This document shows positions 53,647-63,309 of a stretch of 64,000 nucleotides of DNA, in pieces (the stretch's first letter is position 1; each line of letters begins with the position of its first letter). The stretch comes from Chryseobacterium mulctrae (GTDB lineage Bacteria; Bacteroidota; Bacteroidia; Flavobacteriales; Weeksellaceae), in contig NZ_VAJL01000001.1 of assembly GCF_006175945.1 (NCBI RefSeq), forward strand, positions 1 through 64,000, given 5' to 3'. Under the pieces are notes generated by a model. The model saw only the letters and a program-made list of their open reading frames with translations. It was not told where the DNA came from and searched no databases. Made by a program: the position numbers and the translations under genes.

Positions 53647-55641
53647 ATGATAACTCAGGAAAACTTACCCGATAACAGTTTCAATCTTGATCTAATTCTT
53701 CAGGCATTGGCTTCCTCTCCAGCACCAACCTCCATCTACTCGGGGGAAAATATGGTCATCCGTTTTGCAAATGCGGGCATGCTGGAGCTGTGGGGTAAAG
53801 ATTCCTCTGTAATAGGTAAACCCTTAATGGAAGCACTTCCTGAACTGAAAGGTCAGCCTTTTTTAGAGTTGTTGCAGGAGGTTTGGCGTTCAGGTAAAAC
53901 ATATTCAGTATCTGAAGCTCCTGCTAAACTTATCATAAATGGAGAAGAGGTGCTTGATTATTTTGATTATGAATATAAAGCACTTACCGATCAACATCAT
54001 AAAACATGGTGCATACTCAATACAGCACTTAATGTAACATCACGCCGTGAATTTTTACAGCAAATACGAGAGAAAGAAGAAAGGGAACATGCGCTCAATG
54101 AGGAAATGGCTGCAACATTGGAAGAGCTTACCTCTACCAACGAAGAGCTCAGTAGTTCTATAAAGCAGCTCGCTCATAACAGGGAATATATCCGAACTAT
54201 TATTGAGCAGGCTCCGGTTGGAATTGCGATGCTGAAAGGTCATGAGCATATTATTGAAATCGCTAATCCAGCCATTCTCAATATTTGGGGTCGCAAAGAA
54301 TCTGAAGTCATTGGTTTTCCGCATGAAAAAGCCCGTCCTGAATTGCAGGGACAACCCGTTAATATCTGGCTTAAAGAAGTTTATAATAGAGGTAAGCCCC
54401 AAATTAATACCGAATTTACAGTTAAGTTGCTCGATGGTGATGGACTGAGAGAGGCTATTGTCAATTCTATATACCAACCCATACTCTCAGAAGATGGAAC
54501 TGTTTCGGGTGTTCTTGTTATTCTTGAGGAGATTACTCAACAGGTTTTAGAACGTCGGAAGAATGAGAACGATCAACAAATGCTCGCATTGGCTATCGAT
54601 GCAGGAGAACTTGCTACTTTTTATTACCAGCCTGCAACCAACCTTTTTTCGGGAAATACCCTTCTTAAAAATTGGTTTGGACTGTCGTCTGAAGAAAATT
54701 TAGATCTTTCCGTTGCATTGGCTGTCATCCTTCCAGAAGATCGAGATGGGGTAATTAATGCTATTACACATTCTTTAAGCAAGAACTCTGATGGTCATTA
54801 TTTTATAGAGTATCGAATTCAAAACAATACCGATAAAAAGGTAAGACTGCTGCAAGCGAACGGAAGAGTTTTTTATGATAAAAAAGGCAATGCTTTAAGT
54901 CTAAACGGTACTCTTAGGGATATCACTGAACAAAAAAAAGAGGAACAGCGAAAAGACGATTTTATGGGAATGGTAAGCCACGAACTTAAAACACCGCTCA
55001 CTTCACTGAAGACATATCTTCAACTGCTACAACGGACGGAGGTAAATATAGAAAACTCTAAACAAAAGAATATGTTAGAGAAATCTGTAAAGCAGGTGGA
55101 TTATATGAACAGTATGATTAATGGTTTTCTAAATGTTTCACGACTTGATTCCGGGCAGATGCATATAGAAAAAACCGAATTTGATCTCCAAATATTATTC
55201 ACTGAAATTGAGCATGAGGTTCTTTCAACCAATCATACGCGTAATTTTATTTTTAAAATATCTGGCTCCTTAACCCTATTTGCAGATCGCGACAAAATAT
55301 CGCAGGTACTCCATAACCTTATTGGAAATGCGATTAAGTACTCTCCTATTAACACCTCAATTACCGTAGAATATCTTACAACAGATAACAACAGCTTAAA
55401 AATAAATGTTCAAGATCAGGGAATCGGTATATCCAGAGAAGATCAGGAACGGATATTCGAACGTTATTATCGGGTGAAAGATATTAACAGCAGAAGTACA
55501 TCGGGATTTGGTATCGGACTTTATCTTTGTAAAGAAATTATCGAACTGCATAACGGTACAATAGAAGTTCAGAGCTCTAAGAATGAAAGTACTGTATTCT
55601 CTTTTGTACTGCCTATCAACGGAGAAAAGCTTACCGATTAA
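53647..55641 (+). CDS. Sensor histidine kinase with three PAS domains
   Basis: The 664-aa soluble kinase has PAS 1 (about 20-140, PTSIYSGENMVIRFANAGML), a coiled coil (EEMAATLEELTSTNEELSSS, about 150-175), PAS 2 (180-300, APVGIAMLKGHEHIIEIANP) and PAS 3 (310-430). HisKA follows with FMGMVSHELKTPLTSLKTYL (near 440), then HATPase (NLIGNAIKYSP, QDQGIGI, GFGIGLYLCKEI). No receiver gene is next to it, so it may phosphorylate stand-alone regulators. It is monocistronic. Confidence 0.92.
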   Translation: MITQENLPDNSFNLDLILQALASSPAPTSIYSGENMVIRFANAGMLELWGKDSSVIGKPLMEALPELKGQPFLELLQEVWRSGKTYSVSEAPAKLIINGEEVLDYFDYEYKALTDQHHKTWCILNTALNVTSRREFLQQIREKEEREHALNEEMAATLEELTSTNEELSSSIKQLAHNREYIRTIIEQAPVGIAMLKGHEHIIEIANPAILNIWGRKESEVIGFPHEKARPELQGQPVNIWLKEVYNRGKPQINTEFTVKLLDGDGLREAIVNSIYQPILSEDGTVSGVLVILEEITQQVLERRKNENDQQMLALAIDAGELATFYYQPATNLFSGNTLLKNWFGLSSEENLDLSVALAVILPEDRDGVINAITHSLSKNSDGHYFIEYRIQNNTDKKVRLLQANGRVFYDKKGNALSLNGTLRDITEQKKEEQRKDDFMGMVSHELKTPLTSLKTYLQLLQRTEVNIENSKQKNMLEKSVKQVDYMNSMINGFLNVSRLDSGQMHIEKTEFDLQILFTEIEHEVLSTNHTRNFIFKISGSLTLFADRDKISQVLHNLIGNAIKYSPINTSITVEYLTTDNNSLKINVQDQGIGISREDQERIFERYYRVKDINSRSTSGFGIGLYLCKEIIELHNGTIEVQSSKNESTVFSFVLPINGEKLTD

Positions 55642-55909
55642 CAGTAAAAATTATAACAATGGTCTGTTAAAAGCTGGAAGTAAATAATACTTTTTTATTC
55701 AATATTTCAGCCTCCAATTAGTTGTTTCAAACCGCTGTTTAAAAAATCATCAACTCATTTGTAGAGTTGATAAAAATACGTGCAACTATTTACAAATAAA
55801 AGATTATTTATGTTTTATTTGTATAAGATAATCTGAATTTACCAATTTGGTTCATTAATTGTATATCAAAAATTAATCTGAATTTTTATCACTTAATATT
55901 ACCTATCTT

Positions 55910-56638
55910 ATGAAATGTAAATTTTTCATGACTGGCATTTACTCTATTTTCCATGCAGGTTTATTACATGGTCAAGATAACAACGTATTCGGATTTGTTG
56001 AATCATTCTCTTTAGCGCAAAAATATGCTTTACATCAGTTTCAAATCAATGGATTCCTTGCACTTACTGCAGGAATATTTATTGTTAATAAGAGAAGAAA
56101 TTTTATTCTTAGAAAAAGATATCGAAAACTTGTAAATAATCTATCAAATGATTACAAGAAAAAGGTGCAGAAAGAAAGTAGAGATTCTTTCGTTTCAAAG
56201 CCAGTTGATAACCTACTCATTCAAAATGATTTTCAGAAAATGTATTCAACTAGTATGGAGAAAAGAATTGTCGAAGGGTTAAATCACTTTAAACAATCTG
56301 AGAAATTTCTTGACAAAGAAACTTCATTAGAAACTCTGTTAAATGACCTGAATGTTGAATTCAAATATCTACAGGAAGTGATTATGAAACATGAATCAGT
56401 CAGCGCAGAATTATATTTACACCGATTAAGAATTGATTTTATCATAAAAAAATTATTCAACCAACCAAAATACAGAGACTACAAGTCTGCAGATCTTGGA
56501 TCGATGTGCGGATACCATTCCGCAGGTGAATTCGAATCTTATTTTCAAAAATCATGTAAGATTTCGCTGATCTACTTTCTGGAGCAATTGAAAAAAGACC
56601 ATGACAAAAAATACAGGAACAAATCTAAAGCTGCTTAA
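55910..56638 (+). CDS. AraC-like protein with N-terminal membrane segment
   Basis: The 242-aa product has a hydrophobic segment near residues 45-60 (FQINGFLALTAGIFIVN). The C-terminal third has the AraC-type pattern (ETSLETLLNDLNVEFKYLQE, HRLRIDFIIKKLF, LGSMCGYHSAGEFESYFQKS). The first helix-turn-helix unit is poorly conserved. Such proteins in Flavobacteriia are often membrane-linked transcription factors. Targets are unknown. Confidence 0.7.
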   Translation: MKCKFFMTGIYSIFHAGLLHGQDNNVFGFVESFSLAQKYALHQFQINGFLALTAGIFIVNKRRNFILRKRYRKLVNNLSNDYKKKVQKESRDSFVSKPVDNLLIQNDFQKMYSTSMEKRIVEGLNHFKQSEKFLDKETSLETLLNDLNVEFKYLQEVIMKHESVSAELYLHRLRIDFIIKKLFNQPKYRDYKSADLGSMCGYHSAGEFESYFQKSCKISLIYFLEQLKKDHDKKYRNKSKAA

Positions 56639-56692
56639 ATAAAGGTATTTTATATTTATTCCCTAAGTAATTTTTGGATAATTAATCTTAAG

Positions 56693-57781
56693 CTAGTTCA
56701 TGACCGACTCTTTACCAAATTTTTTAAGTGTTACAAAATGCGAGCGAAGGGCAGAAAGAAAACTTTTATTTTCAATATAAGGCAAATTGAACTCCATTGC
56801 AGTCTCTTTTACAATAACGGATATCTCACCGTAATGGATGTGACAGACTTTAGGAAACAAGTGATGTTCGATCTGCCTGTTGAGTCCACCAAGAAAAAAT
56901 GCGGCAAGTTTATTATGGGTTGCAAAATTTGCAGTTGTACGCATCTGATGTTCCGCCCAAGCCTCTTCCATTTGTCCGGTTTCATTAGGCAGTGGAAAAT
57001 CGGTACCTTCCACAACGTGAGCCAACTGAAAAACCAGACCCATTGTTAATCCTTCGGCGATATGTAACAAGAGAAAACCAATTAAAAACTGCCACCAACT
57101 CACATCCAGCACTAATAATGGAAGTATAATAAACAGAAAATAATAAAGCGCTTTATAAAAAAATAAATTGAAATACTCCAATTTAGGATGCTTGCTCTGA
57201 TGCGCACCAATTTTTTTTTGGAAAAACTTCAGATAATCTTTACGGAATACCCATGACAAAGATGCCAAGCTATAAAGCGGAAATGCATACCAATGTTGAT
57301 ATCGCTGGATAGAATTCACTTCATCTTCGGCAGCAATACGTATCAATCCTGGCGCTACTTCAATATCTTCATCGTGTCCGGGAATATTGGTATAGGTGTG
57401 GTGAACAACATTATGGGTGATGCTCCAAACATATGGATTGGCACCAATAAGATTAAAAATAAAGCCAAACAGTTTATTTACTTTTTTATTTCCTGAAAGT
57501 GCACCATGTATAGCATCATGGCAAACATTGAAACCTACAAAGGCGCTGAACATGCCCAATAAAACAGCTAATGGAAGGAGCATCCAAATAGGCATAAGTC
57601 CAGAGATGATTAAAAGATATATCCCTGTGAACCCTGAAAGGAAAAATATGGTCTTACCCCACATTAGCTTATTTGCATGTTGGCTTACCTGACGTTGATT
57701 GAAAAAATCATCAACCCTGCTCCTGACTGTTGCATAAAAACGAGAACCTGAAGCGGATGAGAATTTTATTTTTTGTGACAT
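56693..57781 (-). CDS. Acyl-lipid/acyl-CoA fatty acid desaturase
   Basis: The membrane di-iron desaturase introduces a double bond into fatty acids. The three histidine boxes are present: HDAIHG (99-104), HNVVHH (134-139) and QIEHH (314-318), numbered from the long frame at 57814. The Q in the last box is typical of front-end/linoleoyl-type (delta-6-like) desaturases. Four membrane segments surround the boxes. I prefer ATG 57781 (MSQKIKFSSASGSRF) to the start at 57814. It helps adjust membrane fluidity, for example in cold. Confidence 0.92.
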   Translation of the reverse strand: MSQKIKFSSASGSRFYATVRSRVDDFFNQRQVSQHANKLMWGKTIFFLSGFTGIYLLIISGLMPIWMLLPLAVLLGMFSAFVGFNVCHDAIHGALSGNKKVNKLFGFIFNLIGANPYVWSITHNVVHHTYTNIPGHDEDIEVAPGLIRIAAEDEVNSIQRYQHWYAFPLYSLASLSWVFRKDYLKFFQKKIGAHQSKHPKLEYFNLFFYKALYYFLFIILPLLVLDVSWWQFLIGFLLLHIAEGLTMGLVFQLAHVVEGTDFPLPNETGQMEEAWAEHQMRTTANFATHNKLAAFFLGGLNRQIEHHLFPKVCHIHYGEISVIVKETAMEFNLPYIENKSFLSALRSHFVTLKKFGKESVMN

Positions 57782-57814
57782 AGATATCATATTTGATCTA
57801 CTTAAAGCGAACAA

Positions 57815-58175
57815 ACTGATATGCTAAATCTGGTGTTGAGATAAGAAGAAAGTTGAAATTTCCGGTACATTACCGGATTGTATATTACTATAACGTATTA
57901 ATTGCAAATTTATTATATTTTCTTGAAACCGTACCATAAAAGTTCTATTCACTAACAGAATAATTTATAATTAAGGTTTTTATTAATTAAATTATAATTC
58001 TTTATAGAGGTTGAGGAACAATATAAATAGTTAATAAATTTGAAAAATGATGAATTTCTTTACCTTTAGTTTTTATATATGGCTTAAATTTTGGTTAAGT
58101 TTGGAATAAACTTTAAATAACATGAAATCAGACATGCAGTTCTGCTTTTCAATTATTTAATTAAAATAGGAAGAT
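57815..58175. other. Intergenic region between desaturase and LOV kinase
   Basis: The 361-bp AT-rich stretch separates two divergent genes and must hold both promoters. No convincing box, RNA or repeat is seen. GGAAGA precedes the TTG start of the kinase by one base and may serve as a weak ribosome-binding site. Confidence 0.4.
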
Positions 58176-59714
58176 TTGGAAACAATATACGACCACCTAA
58201 ACTCTATCAATGACAATCTCGATAATAATATTTATCTACAGGCATTAAACTCCGCAAAATCAGGAATAATAATTACTGATAACAAACAGCCTGACAACCC
58301 TATTATCTATTGTAATAAAGCTTTTGAGGACATTACAGGATATGCTCATAACGAAATTATCGGACACAATTGTCGTTTTCTTCAGGCAAAAGATCGCACA
58401 CAGCCTGAAAGAGAACAAATAAAGGACGCTGTAAAGAACGGTAAAGAATGTCATTTGGAAATCAGAAACTACAGGAAAGACGGTAAATTATTTTGGAATG
58501 AACTTATCATATCGCCCGTAAAAAATAATGAAGGAGATGTTACCCATTTCATTGGGGTTCAAAATGATATCAGTGACCGGAAAAAAGCAGAAAACGAATT
58601 ACGAGATGAGAAGGCATCGGCTGAGAAAAAGATCCTCGAACGAACCAAGGAACTTCACGATAATGAAGCATTTCTTTCGAGTATTATTCAAACCGTGAGA
58701 GAATCTCTTTTAGTTCTTGATGCCGATTACCGGGTTTTAAGTGCCAATACTCACTTCCTGAATTCATTTAAAGTAACACAAGAAGATACTGTAGGGAAAA
58801 TATTGTTTGAATTGGGAAATCACCAATGGAATATTGAGGCTTTAAAAGAACTGTTAATGAAAATTCTTCCTACCAATAATCCCGTTATCGATTTTGAAGT
58901 AGAACATGATTTCCCATATATCGGAAGAAAAATTATGCTTGTTAACGCTTACCGAATAGAGTTTGAAGGGCAGTATAAAGACAGAATATTAATTGCTATT
59001 GAAGATATTACAGAAAAAAAAGAAATTGACCGTAGAAAAGATGATTTTCTTTCCATTGCAAGTCATGAATTAAAAACACCTTTAACTACAATTAAAGGAT
59101 TTGTACAGATTCTTACTCGAATGGCTCCGGAAGAAGCCTCTGAAAAATTCTTGACAACTCTGGAAAAAGTCTCCCTTAATGTTAACAGACTTAATAACCT
59201 GATTTCTGAACTGCTGGATACTTCCAAAATACAGTCCGGGAATATAGAAATCCATAATGAACCGTTTCAGATTGATACGCTTATCCATGATACAGTAGAG
59301 AATCTTTCTCTTGCAACAGACTACACGATAAATATCAGCAGCAATACGAAGGCCACCATTTTTGGTGACGAGCTGCAGATCTCCCAAGTCATCAATAATT
59401 TGGTTTCAAATGCCATCAAATATTCACCCGGCTCCGATAAAATTGATATCTATTGTAACAGGGTCGGAAATTTTGTAAAAGTTTCAGTAACAGATTATGG
59501 AATGGGAATCAGTCAACAGGATCATTCTAAAATATTTGAAAGATTTTTCAGGGCAAGAGATATTCAAAAAAAATTCCCCGGAATGGGAATAGGTCTTTAT
59601 ATATGTCGTGAGATCATTGCTAAACACAATGGGACACTTTGGGTTGAAAGTGAAATTGGTACAGGATCAACTTTTAACTTTACGTTACCAATTATTAAGA
59701 AGAAAAAAGAATAG
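58176..59714 (+). CDS. LOV-domain (blue-light) histidine kinase
   Basis: The 512-aa soluble kinase has an N-terminal LOV domain (about 18-135) with the full flavin signature GHNCRFLQ (adduct Cys66), NYRKDGKLFWNEL and THFIGVQND (the flavin Gln). A coiled-coil linker, a second PAS domain (about 165-280), HisKA (DDFLSIASHELKTPLTTIKG) and HATPase (NLVSNAIKYSPG, DYGMGI, GMGIGLYICREI) follow. In known LOV kinases blue light forms a Cys-FMN bond and changes kinase activity. The start is TTG at 58176, as no in-frame ATG precedes the domain. A receiver gene follows 2 bp later. Confidence 0.92.
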   Translation: METIYDHLNSINDNLDNNIYLQALNSAKSGIIITDNKQPDNPIIYCNKAFEDITGYAHNEIIGHNCRFLQAKDRTQPEREQIKDAVKNGKECHLEIRNYRKDGKLFWNELIISPVKNNEGDVTHFIGVQNDISDRKKAENELRDEKASAEKKILERTKELHDNEAFLSSIIQTVRESLLVLDADYRVLSANTHFLNSFKVTQEDTVGKILFELGNHQWNIEALKELLMKILPTNNPVIDFEVEHDFPYIGRKIMLVNAYRIEFEGQYKDRILIAIEDITEKKEIDRRKDDFLSIASHELKTPLTTIKGFVQILTRMAPEEASEKFLTTLEKVSLNVNRLNNLISELLDTSKIQSGNIEIHNEPFQIDTLIHDTVENLSLATDYTINISSNTKATIFGDELQISQVINNLVSNAIKYSPGSDKIDIYCNRVGNFVKVSVTDYGMGISQQDHSKIFERFFRARDIQKKFPGMGIGLYICREIIAKHNGTLWVESEIGTGSTFNFTLPIIKKKKE

Positions 59715-59716
59715 AA

Positions 59717-60081
59717 ATGCAAGGTAAAAAAATAATGATCTGTGATGATGATGACAGCATCCTTGAGGTTCTTCAAATGATGCTTGAGATTGACGGCCAT
59801 ACTTTTTTTTAGAAAACAACAGTACCAATCTTATTAAACAAATAAGCAATATTAACCCTGATATTTTACTCATGGATCTTTGGATGCCGGTTCTTTCAGG
59901 TGATCAATTGCTTAGAACGATAAGAACAACTGATGAGTTAAAAGACCTGCCTGTTATTATTCTATCTGCAAGCGTTGATGGTAAGGAAATAGCAAACAGT
60001 GCCGGTGCAGATATGTTCATCGCAAAACCTTTTGATATGGATGATGTTTCTTCAGGAGTAGAAAAACTACTTTCAGTCTAG
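59717..60081 (+). pseudogene. Response regulator paired with the LOV kinase, frameshifted
   Basis: ATG 59717 gives MQGKKIMICDDDDSILEVLQ and runs to DGHTFF, where a TAG ends the frame. Read one base back within TTTTTTTT (59803-59810) it continues LENNSTNLIKQISN, ILLMDLWMPVLSG (phospho-acceptor Asp) and MFIAKPFDMDD, a complete 121-aa receiver. The shift site T_TTT_TTT is in phase for -1 slippage, but the homopolymer also makes base loss in sequencing or nature likely. It starts 2 bp after the kinase, its obvious cognate. Confidence 0.85.
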
Positions 60082-60205
60082 TGTTGAGACAATAGCAATA
60101 TATTTTCTATTAAATATGTAAATTATTCATTACTATTAAAGTTCTAAGTTTCTGCTTAAAGCTGTTCTCAATCGTTTTTTCTACTTTTGTCTGATCTAAA
60201 TTATT

Positions 60206-60505
60206 ATGAAAAAGATTGTACATTTTACCGCATTAATTAATTATTATACAACAGAAAAAGGAGGATTGGTTACTCCTGTCTCATCGGGTTTCCGTGCCTC
60301 TTTCAAGTTTCCTTTTGAATTAGTAGCATATATAGGAGTTCAGGAATTTACTCACACAGAACTCATTTTTCCGGGCGATTCTGAAAAGGTTGATGTTACA
60401 TTGATTAACGCGGATTTATTCTTGGGAAAATTATATACAGGAATGGATTTTGTAATTTCAGATAATTCGGGAATAATAGGTGACGGGATGATTACTAGTT
60501 TTTAA
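60206..60505 (+). CDS. Small hypothetical protein with EF-Tu-like barrel pattern
   Basis: The 99-aa soluble protein starts MKKIVHFTALINYYTTEKGG and has RASFKFPFELVAYIGVQEFT and the strand-rich GDSEKVDVTLINADLF. This recalls the EF-Tu domain 3-like beta-barrel found alone in short Bacteroidota proteins, including TEKGG-x(n)-P-x(n)-RASF spacing. No function is known. A TACTTTTG box at 60182-60189 could be its -7 promoter element, 16 bp before the ATG. Confidence 0.6.
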   Translation: MKKIVHFTALINYYTTEKGGLVTPVSSGFRASFKFPFELVAYIGVQEFTHTELIFPGDSEKVDVTLINADLFLGKLYTGMDFVISDNSGIIGDGMITSF

Positions 60506-60676
60506 TAAACATTAGACTTTGTAGATTAAGAAAATTGTTATACGTAATGAAATTTTATGATTTTCATTTTCTAATTCTATTTTTTTTAATTATTATAATG
60601 AAAATCGGTATTCATGTCAAGAGAGTGTGTAATGTCTATCCTAAATAGAAAGAGTTTTAGGAACGTCTTTTTCTAT

Positions 60677-60895
60677 TCAATTTTTATCAGAACCGGCTGC
60701 TCTTCCATTTGTAAAAATATCTCTTGAATTCAAATATTGGGTAATAATATTGGGTAATGTAAATCCGATTGATGGTAAGTCAATTTTATTTTTCAGATCT
60801 ACAGTAGAACAATCATATACCTCACAATAATCGCAATTAATATCTTTCCATGTAATTTTTCGACATACCTTCGCTTTTGTTTGACAACACGTCAA
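60677..60895 (-). CDS. Cysteine-rich small ORF (uncertain)
   Basis: The 72-codon frame (MTCCQTKAKVCRKITWKDIN) has six cysteines in its first 29 residues, including CDYCEVYDC, and then a hydrophilic tail. It might bind metal, or be a degraded gene. No promoter, partner or family is evident. Confidence 0.3.
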   Translation of the reverse strand: MTCCQTKAKVCRKITWKDINCDYCEVYDCSTVDLKNKIDLPSIGFTLPNIITQYLNSRDIFTNGRAAGSDKN

Positions 60896-61160
60896 GTTTT
60901 TTTCCGGAGGCAGAAGATAAACGAGTCTTAAAAAATCTCCGGAATTGATGTTTCTTCCTTTTGGAAAAGAAAATACTAATCACTGATCTTTATTCTAATT
61001 GATAAATATTTAACGAGAAATATCTATTCCTCACTTGTTTTCATTGAAAATCTTTATTTTAATACTTAAATTTAGACGCATTTGCAGGTAACAATATCGA
61101 TCAAAAACACCAGAAGTAGAGAAAATAAACTTCTCTGAAATGCATACATAACCATATAAA

Positions 61161-61190
61161 AAACCGAGTCTACTATGAAACTCGGTTTTC
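61161..61190. terminator. Bidirectional terminator-like hairpin
   Basis: AAACCGAGT (61161-61169) pairs with ACTCGGTTT (61180-61188), with A-run before and T-run after. No gene ends nearby, so it may end an unannotated small RNA. Confidence 0.55.
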
Positions 61191-61241
61191 AGATAATATA
61201 ATGTGAAATTTTGGTGTCTATATATATGTTCATCAATAATT

Positions 61242-61290
61242 GTAGAGAACAGGGTTCTTTTTCCTAGATTACCGAACCCTGATATTCTAC
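61242..61290. ncRNA. Candidate structured element
   Basis: GTAGA (61242) and CAGGGTTC (61250-61257) pair with GAACCCTG (61274-61281) and TCTAC (61286-61290), a two-part stem with a symmetric 3-4 base internal loop and a 16-base T-rich terminal loop. It is far from any gene. Confidence 0.35.
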
Positions 61291-61875
61291 ATGAAAACTG
61301 AATGATGAAAATTTTTATACTTTATGATTTGGTGTCTTATTTAATGTGTGACAAATATAGAATCATAAAGTACTGTTCACAATAAACTGTAGGAACTATT
61401 TATAAATATTGACGTAAAAATTTGTAAATAACCACACTCTTTTAAAATACAAATAATTGATTTACAACACTTAATAAGAATATTTATGCCTTCATATAAT
61501 CCTAAACTATATGAGGGTACAAGAAAAGAATTTCTTCAAAAAAAGATTAATTAGATGGGATTAGTGAAAAATAATCTTAATTGCTTTAGCTCAGTTTTAA
61601 TTTTAGCTTCATCTTATTTTTTTTCACTCAGATAAAATAATCAAGGAAAGTATATTGTATTTTAAATTATTTCATTAGATAAATCACAAGAAGTATTGAA
61701 ATCTGTTGCAATCAGCTAACTTTTCGGAACTGAGTACACTTATCACTAATCCATTCATATGACTTTTGAGATAGAGTATTCAATTATAAAAAAGGTCTTC
61801 AAGCCTATATCAAAATAACTCGAATTAAAAAATTCTAACTTTAAAATTCTCATAATAATTCTAAAATGTTGAAAT

Positions 61876-61910
61876 TTTGTTTACTTAATTTTATTTTATT
61901 TGTACATTTG
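61876..61910 (+). promoter_or_regulatory. Promoter of the following response regulator
   Basis: TTTG (61876-61879) and TACATTTG (61903-61910) with 23 bases between fit the Bacteroidota -33/-7 pattern. Transcription would start about 14 bases before the ATG at 61931. Confidence 0.6.
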
Positions 61911-61930
61911 TGCCTTAAAATTAACAGGTA

Positions 61931-62287
61931 ATGGATAAAAAAATTGTGCTTATCCAGGATAATGAAGAAATCCTTAACATAATGGATGAAGTGCTAACAG
62001 ACGAAGGATTCGATGTTGTTCCATCATTTATAACAGAGCCTATAGACCAAATTGAAGAAATTGATCCAGATGTTCTTATCGTGGATGATCATATCAAAGG
62101 AAAGAAAAGTGGATCTGAGGTTATTGCAGAATTAAAATCTGAGCCTGAAACTGAAGATTTATCAGCCATCTTAACTTCAACATCTTTTGATTTACCTAAA
62201 AAGGCTAAAAACTGTAATGCCGATGACTACATAGAAAAACCTTTTGATATTGATCACTTGATAGATGTGGTTAATAAAAATTTATAA
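61931..62287 (+). CDS. Single-domain response regulator, atypical acidic pocket
   Basis: The 118-aa receiver reads MDKKIVLIQDNEEILNIMDE, then VLIVDDHIKGKKSG (phospho-acceptor Asp52 or 53) and DDYIEKPFDIDHL with the conserved Lys. The usual acidic pair near residue 10 is Asp-Asn-Glu rather than Asp-Asp, so metal binding may be changed. It has its own promoter and no output domain. A partner kinase is not adjacent. Confidence 0.88.
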   Translation: MDKKIVLIQDNEEILNIMDEVLTDEGFDVVPSFITEPIDQIEEIDPDVLIVDDHIKGKKSGSEVIAELKSEPETEDLSAILTSTSFDLPKKAKNCNADDYIEKPFDIDHLIDVVNKNL

Positions 62288-62360
62288 TCGCATAAAAACT
62301 ATCATATTGCATTTCTTAAATTTTGCAAGTGACTTTTTTACTTTCCGGTTATAATTTTCA

Positions 62361-63200
62361 TCATTCTATCTTTTCTAGTTCAAATACCATTGTACTTCCA
62401 TCGATATTTTGATACTCCAATTTTATAAAACCAAAAAGAGGGTTAAAGTATGAACGTAATGTTGTTTCACCTATTCTGCTGTTTGCTTTAGCGTTTATTA
62501 CAAAACATTCTAAATTTCCGAATCGAGTTGTAATCATTTTTTTATCCACGATCTCATAAGTGTAAAGATTTTCAATTACACCTTTCCACTCCAGCCATCT
62601 TTTATCTGACCAGTGATCTCCAATTTGCAATTTCCAACTCCATTTGGTCCCTATCTTATAAGGTTCTTTTATATAGGGAAAAGGATTGAGCTCTAATACT
62701 TGGAAAAAGCTACTTCTCGGTGGGTGAATCCACACATTCATTTTATTTTCAATTGCACCGGTAGTTTCCATATTGAAAATCTCCCCACTTTTCATCAAAT
62801 ATTCATAACTGATTGAGGTCTGATTATAATCCGGAATGTCAGTAAACGGATTACCTAAATTGACTTGTAAACTAATTGTATGAACAGTTTCTTTATCTTG
62901 GGTATGACTATCAACAAATTCCCAGTCAGCAACGGTATAGCCTTCCGGTTGTAGTATATCTTTTCCTTTTTTTATTAAGAATCTCTCCCCTTTAGCGTTT
63001 TGATAGTAATAAGAAAACATGAATTTTTTCCTTGAAGTATAGATAATATTATTTGAATTGACATTTTGATCATAGGTTTTGCTCGGATCAAGCTTTTCAC
63101 CCGCAATTCCATCTTCATCAATAACATATTTGTCTGCTACATTTTGAGAAACAACTAAAAAAGGAAATAATATAAAACTAATGTATTTGATTGTTTTCAT
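62361..63200 (-). CDS. Secreted hypothetical protein, DUF3108/TapB-like
   Basis: The 279-aa product has a signal peptide (MKTIKYISFILFPFLVVSQN). The mature beta-rich protein contains PYKIGTKWSWKLQIGDHWSD and a C-terminal pattern YEIVDKKMITTRFGNLECFV, then YFNPLFGFIKLEYQNIDGST, as in DUF3108/TapB-like periplasmic proteins. It is followed on the same strand side by another uncharacterised gene 110 bp upstream. The role is unknown. Confidence 0.65.
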   Translation of the reverse strand: MKTIKYISFILFPFLVVSQNVADKYVIDEDGIAGEKLDPSKTYDQNVNSNNIIYTSRKKFMFSYYYQNAKGERFLIKKGKDILQPEGYTVADWEFVDSHTQDKETVHTISLQVNLGNPFTDIPDYNQTSISYEYLMKSGEIFNMETTGAIENKMNVWIHPPRSSFFQVLELNPFPYIKEPYKIGTKWSWKLQIGDHWSDKRWLEWKGVIENLYTYEIVDKKMITTRFGNLECFVINAKANSRIGETTLRSYFNPLFGFIKLEYQNIDGSTMVFELEKIE

Positions 63201-63309
63201 TTTGTGATTGATTAATTTTCTTTAAATCTACATCAAAAAGTATTAACAGGTCTATTTATTTTACAATCTCAATTCGTCTTATTTTATTTATAATACAATA
63301 TTAATTTCA

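Larger units (their letters stand above)
60896..61930. other. 1-kb gene-free region with two hairpins
   Basis: No protein-coding frame of note. It contains a terminator-like hairpin (61161-61190), a larger hairpin (61242-61290) and the promoter of the next gene. The remaining 600 bp are AT-rich without structure that I can see. Confidence 0.5.
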
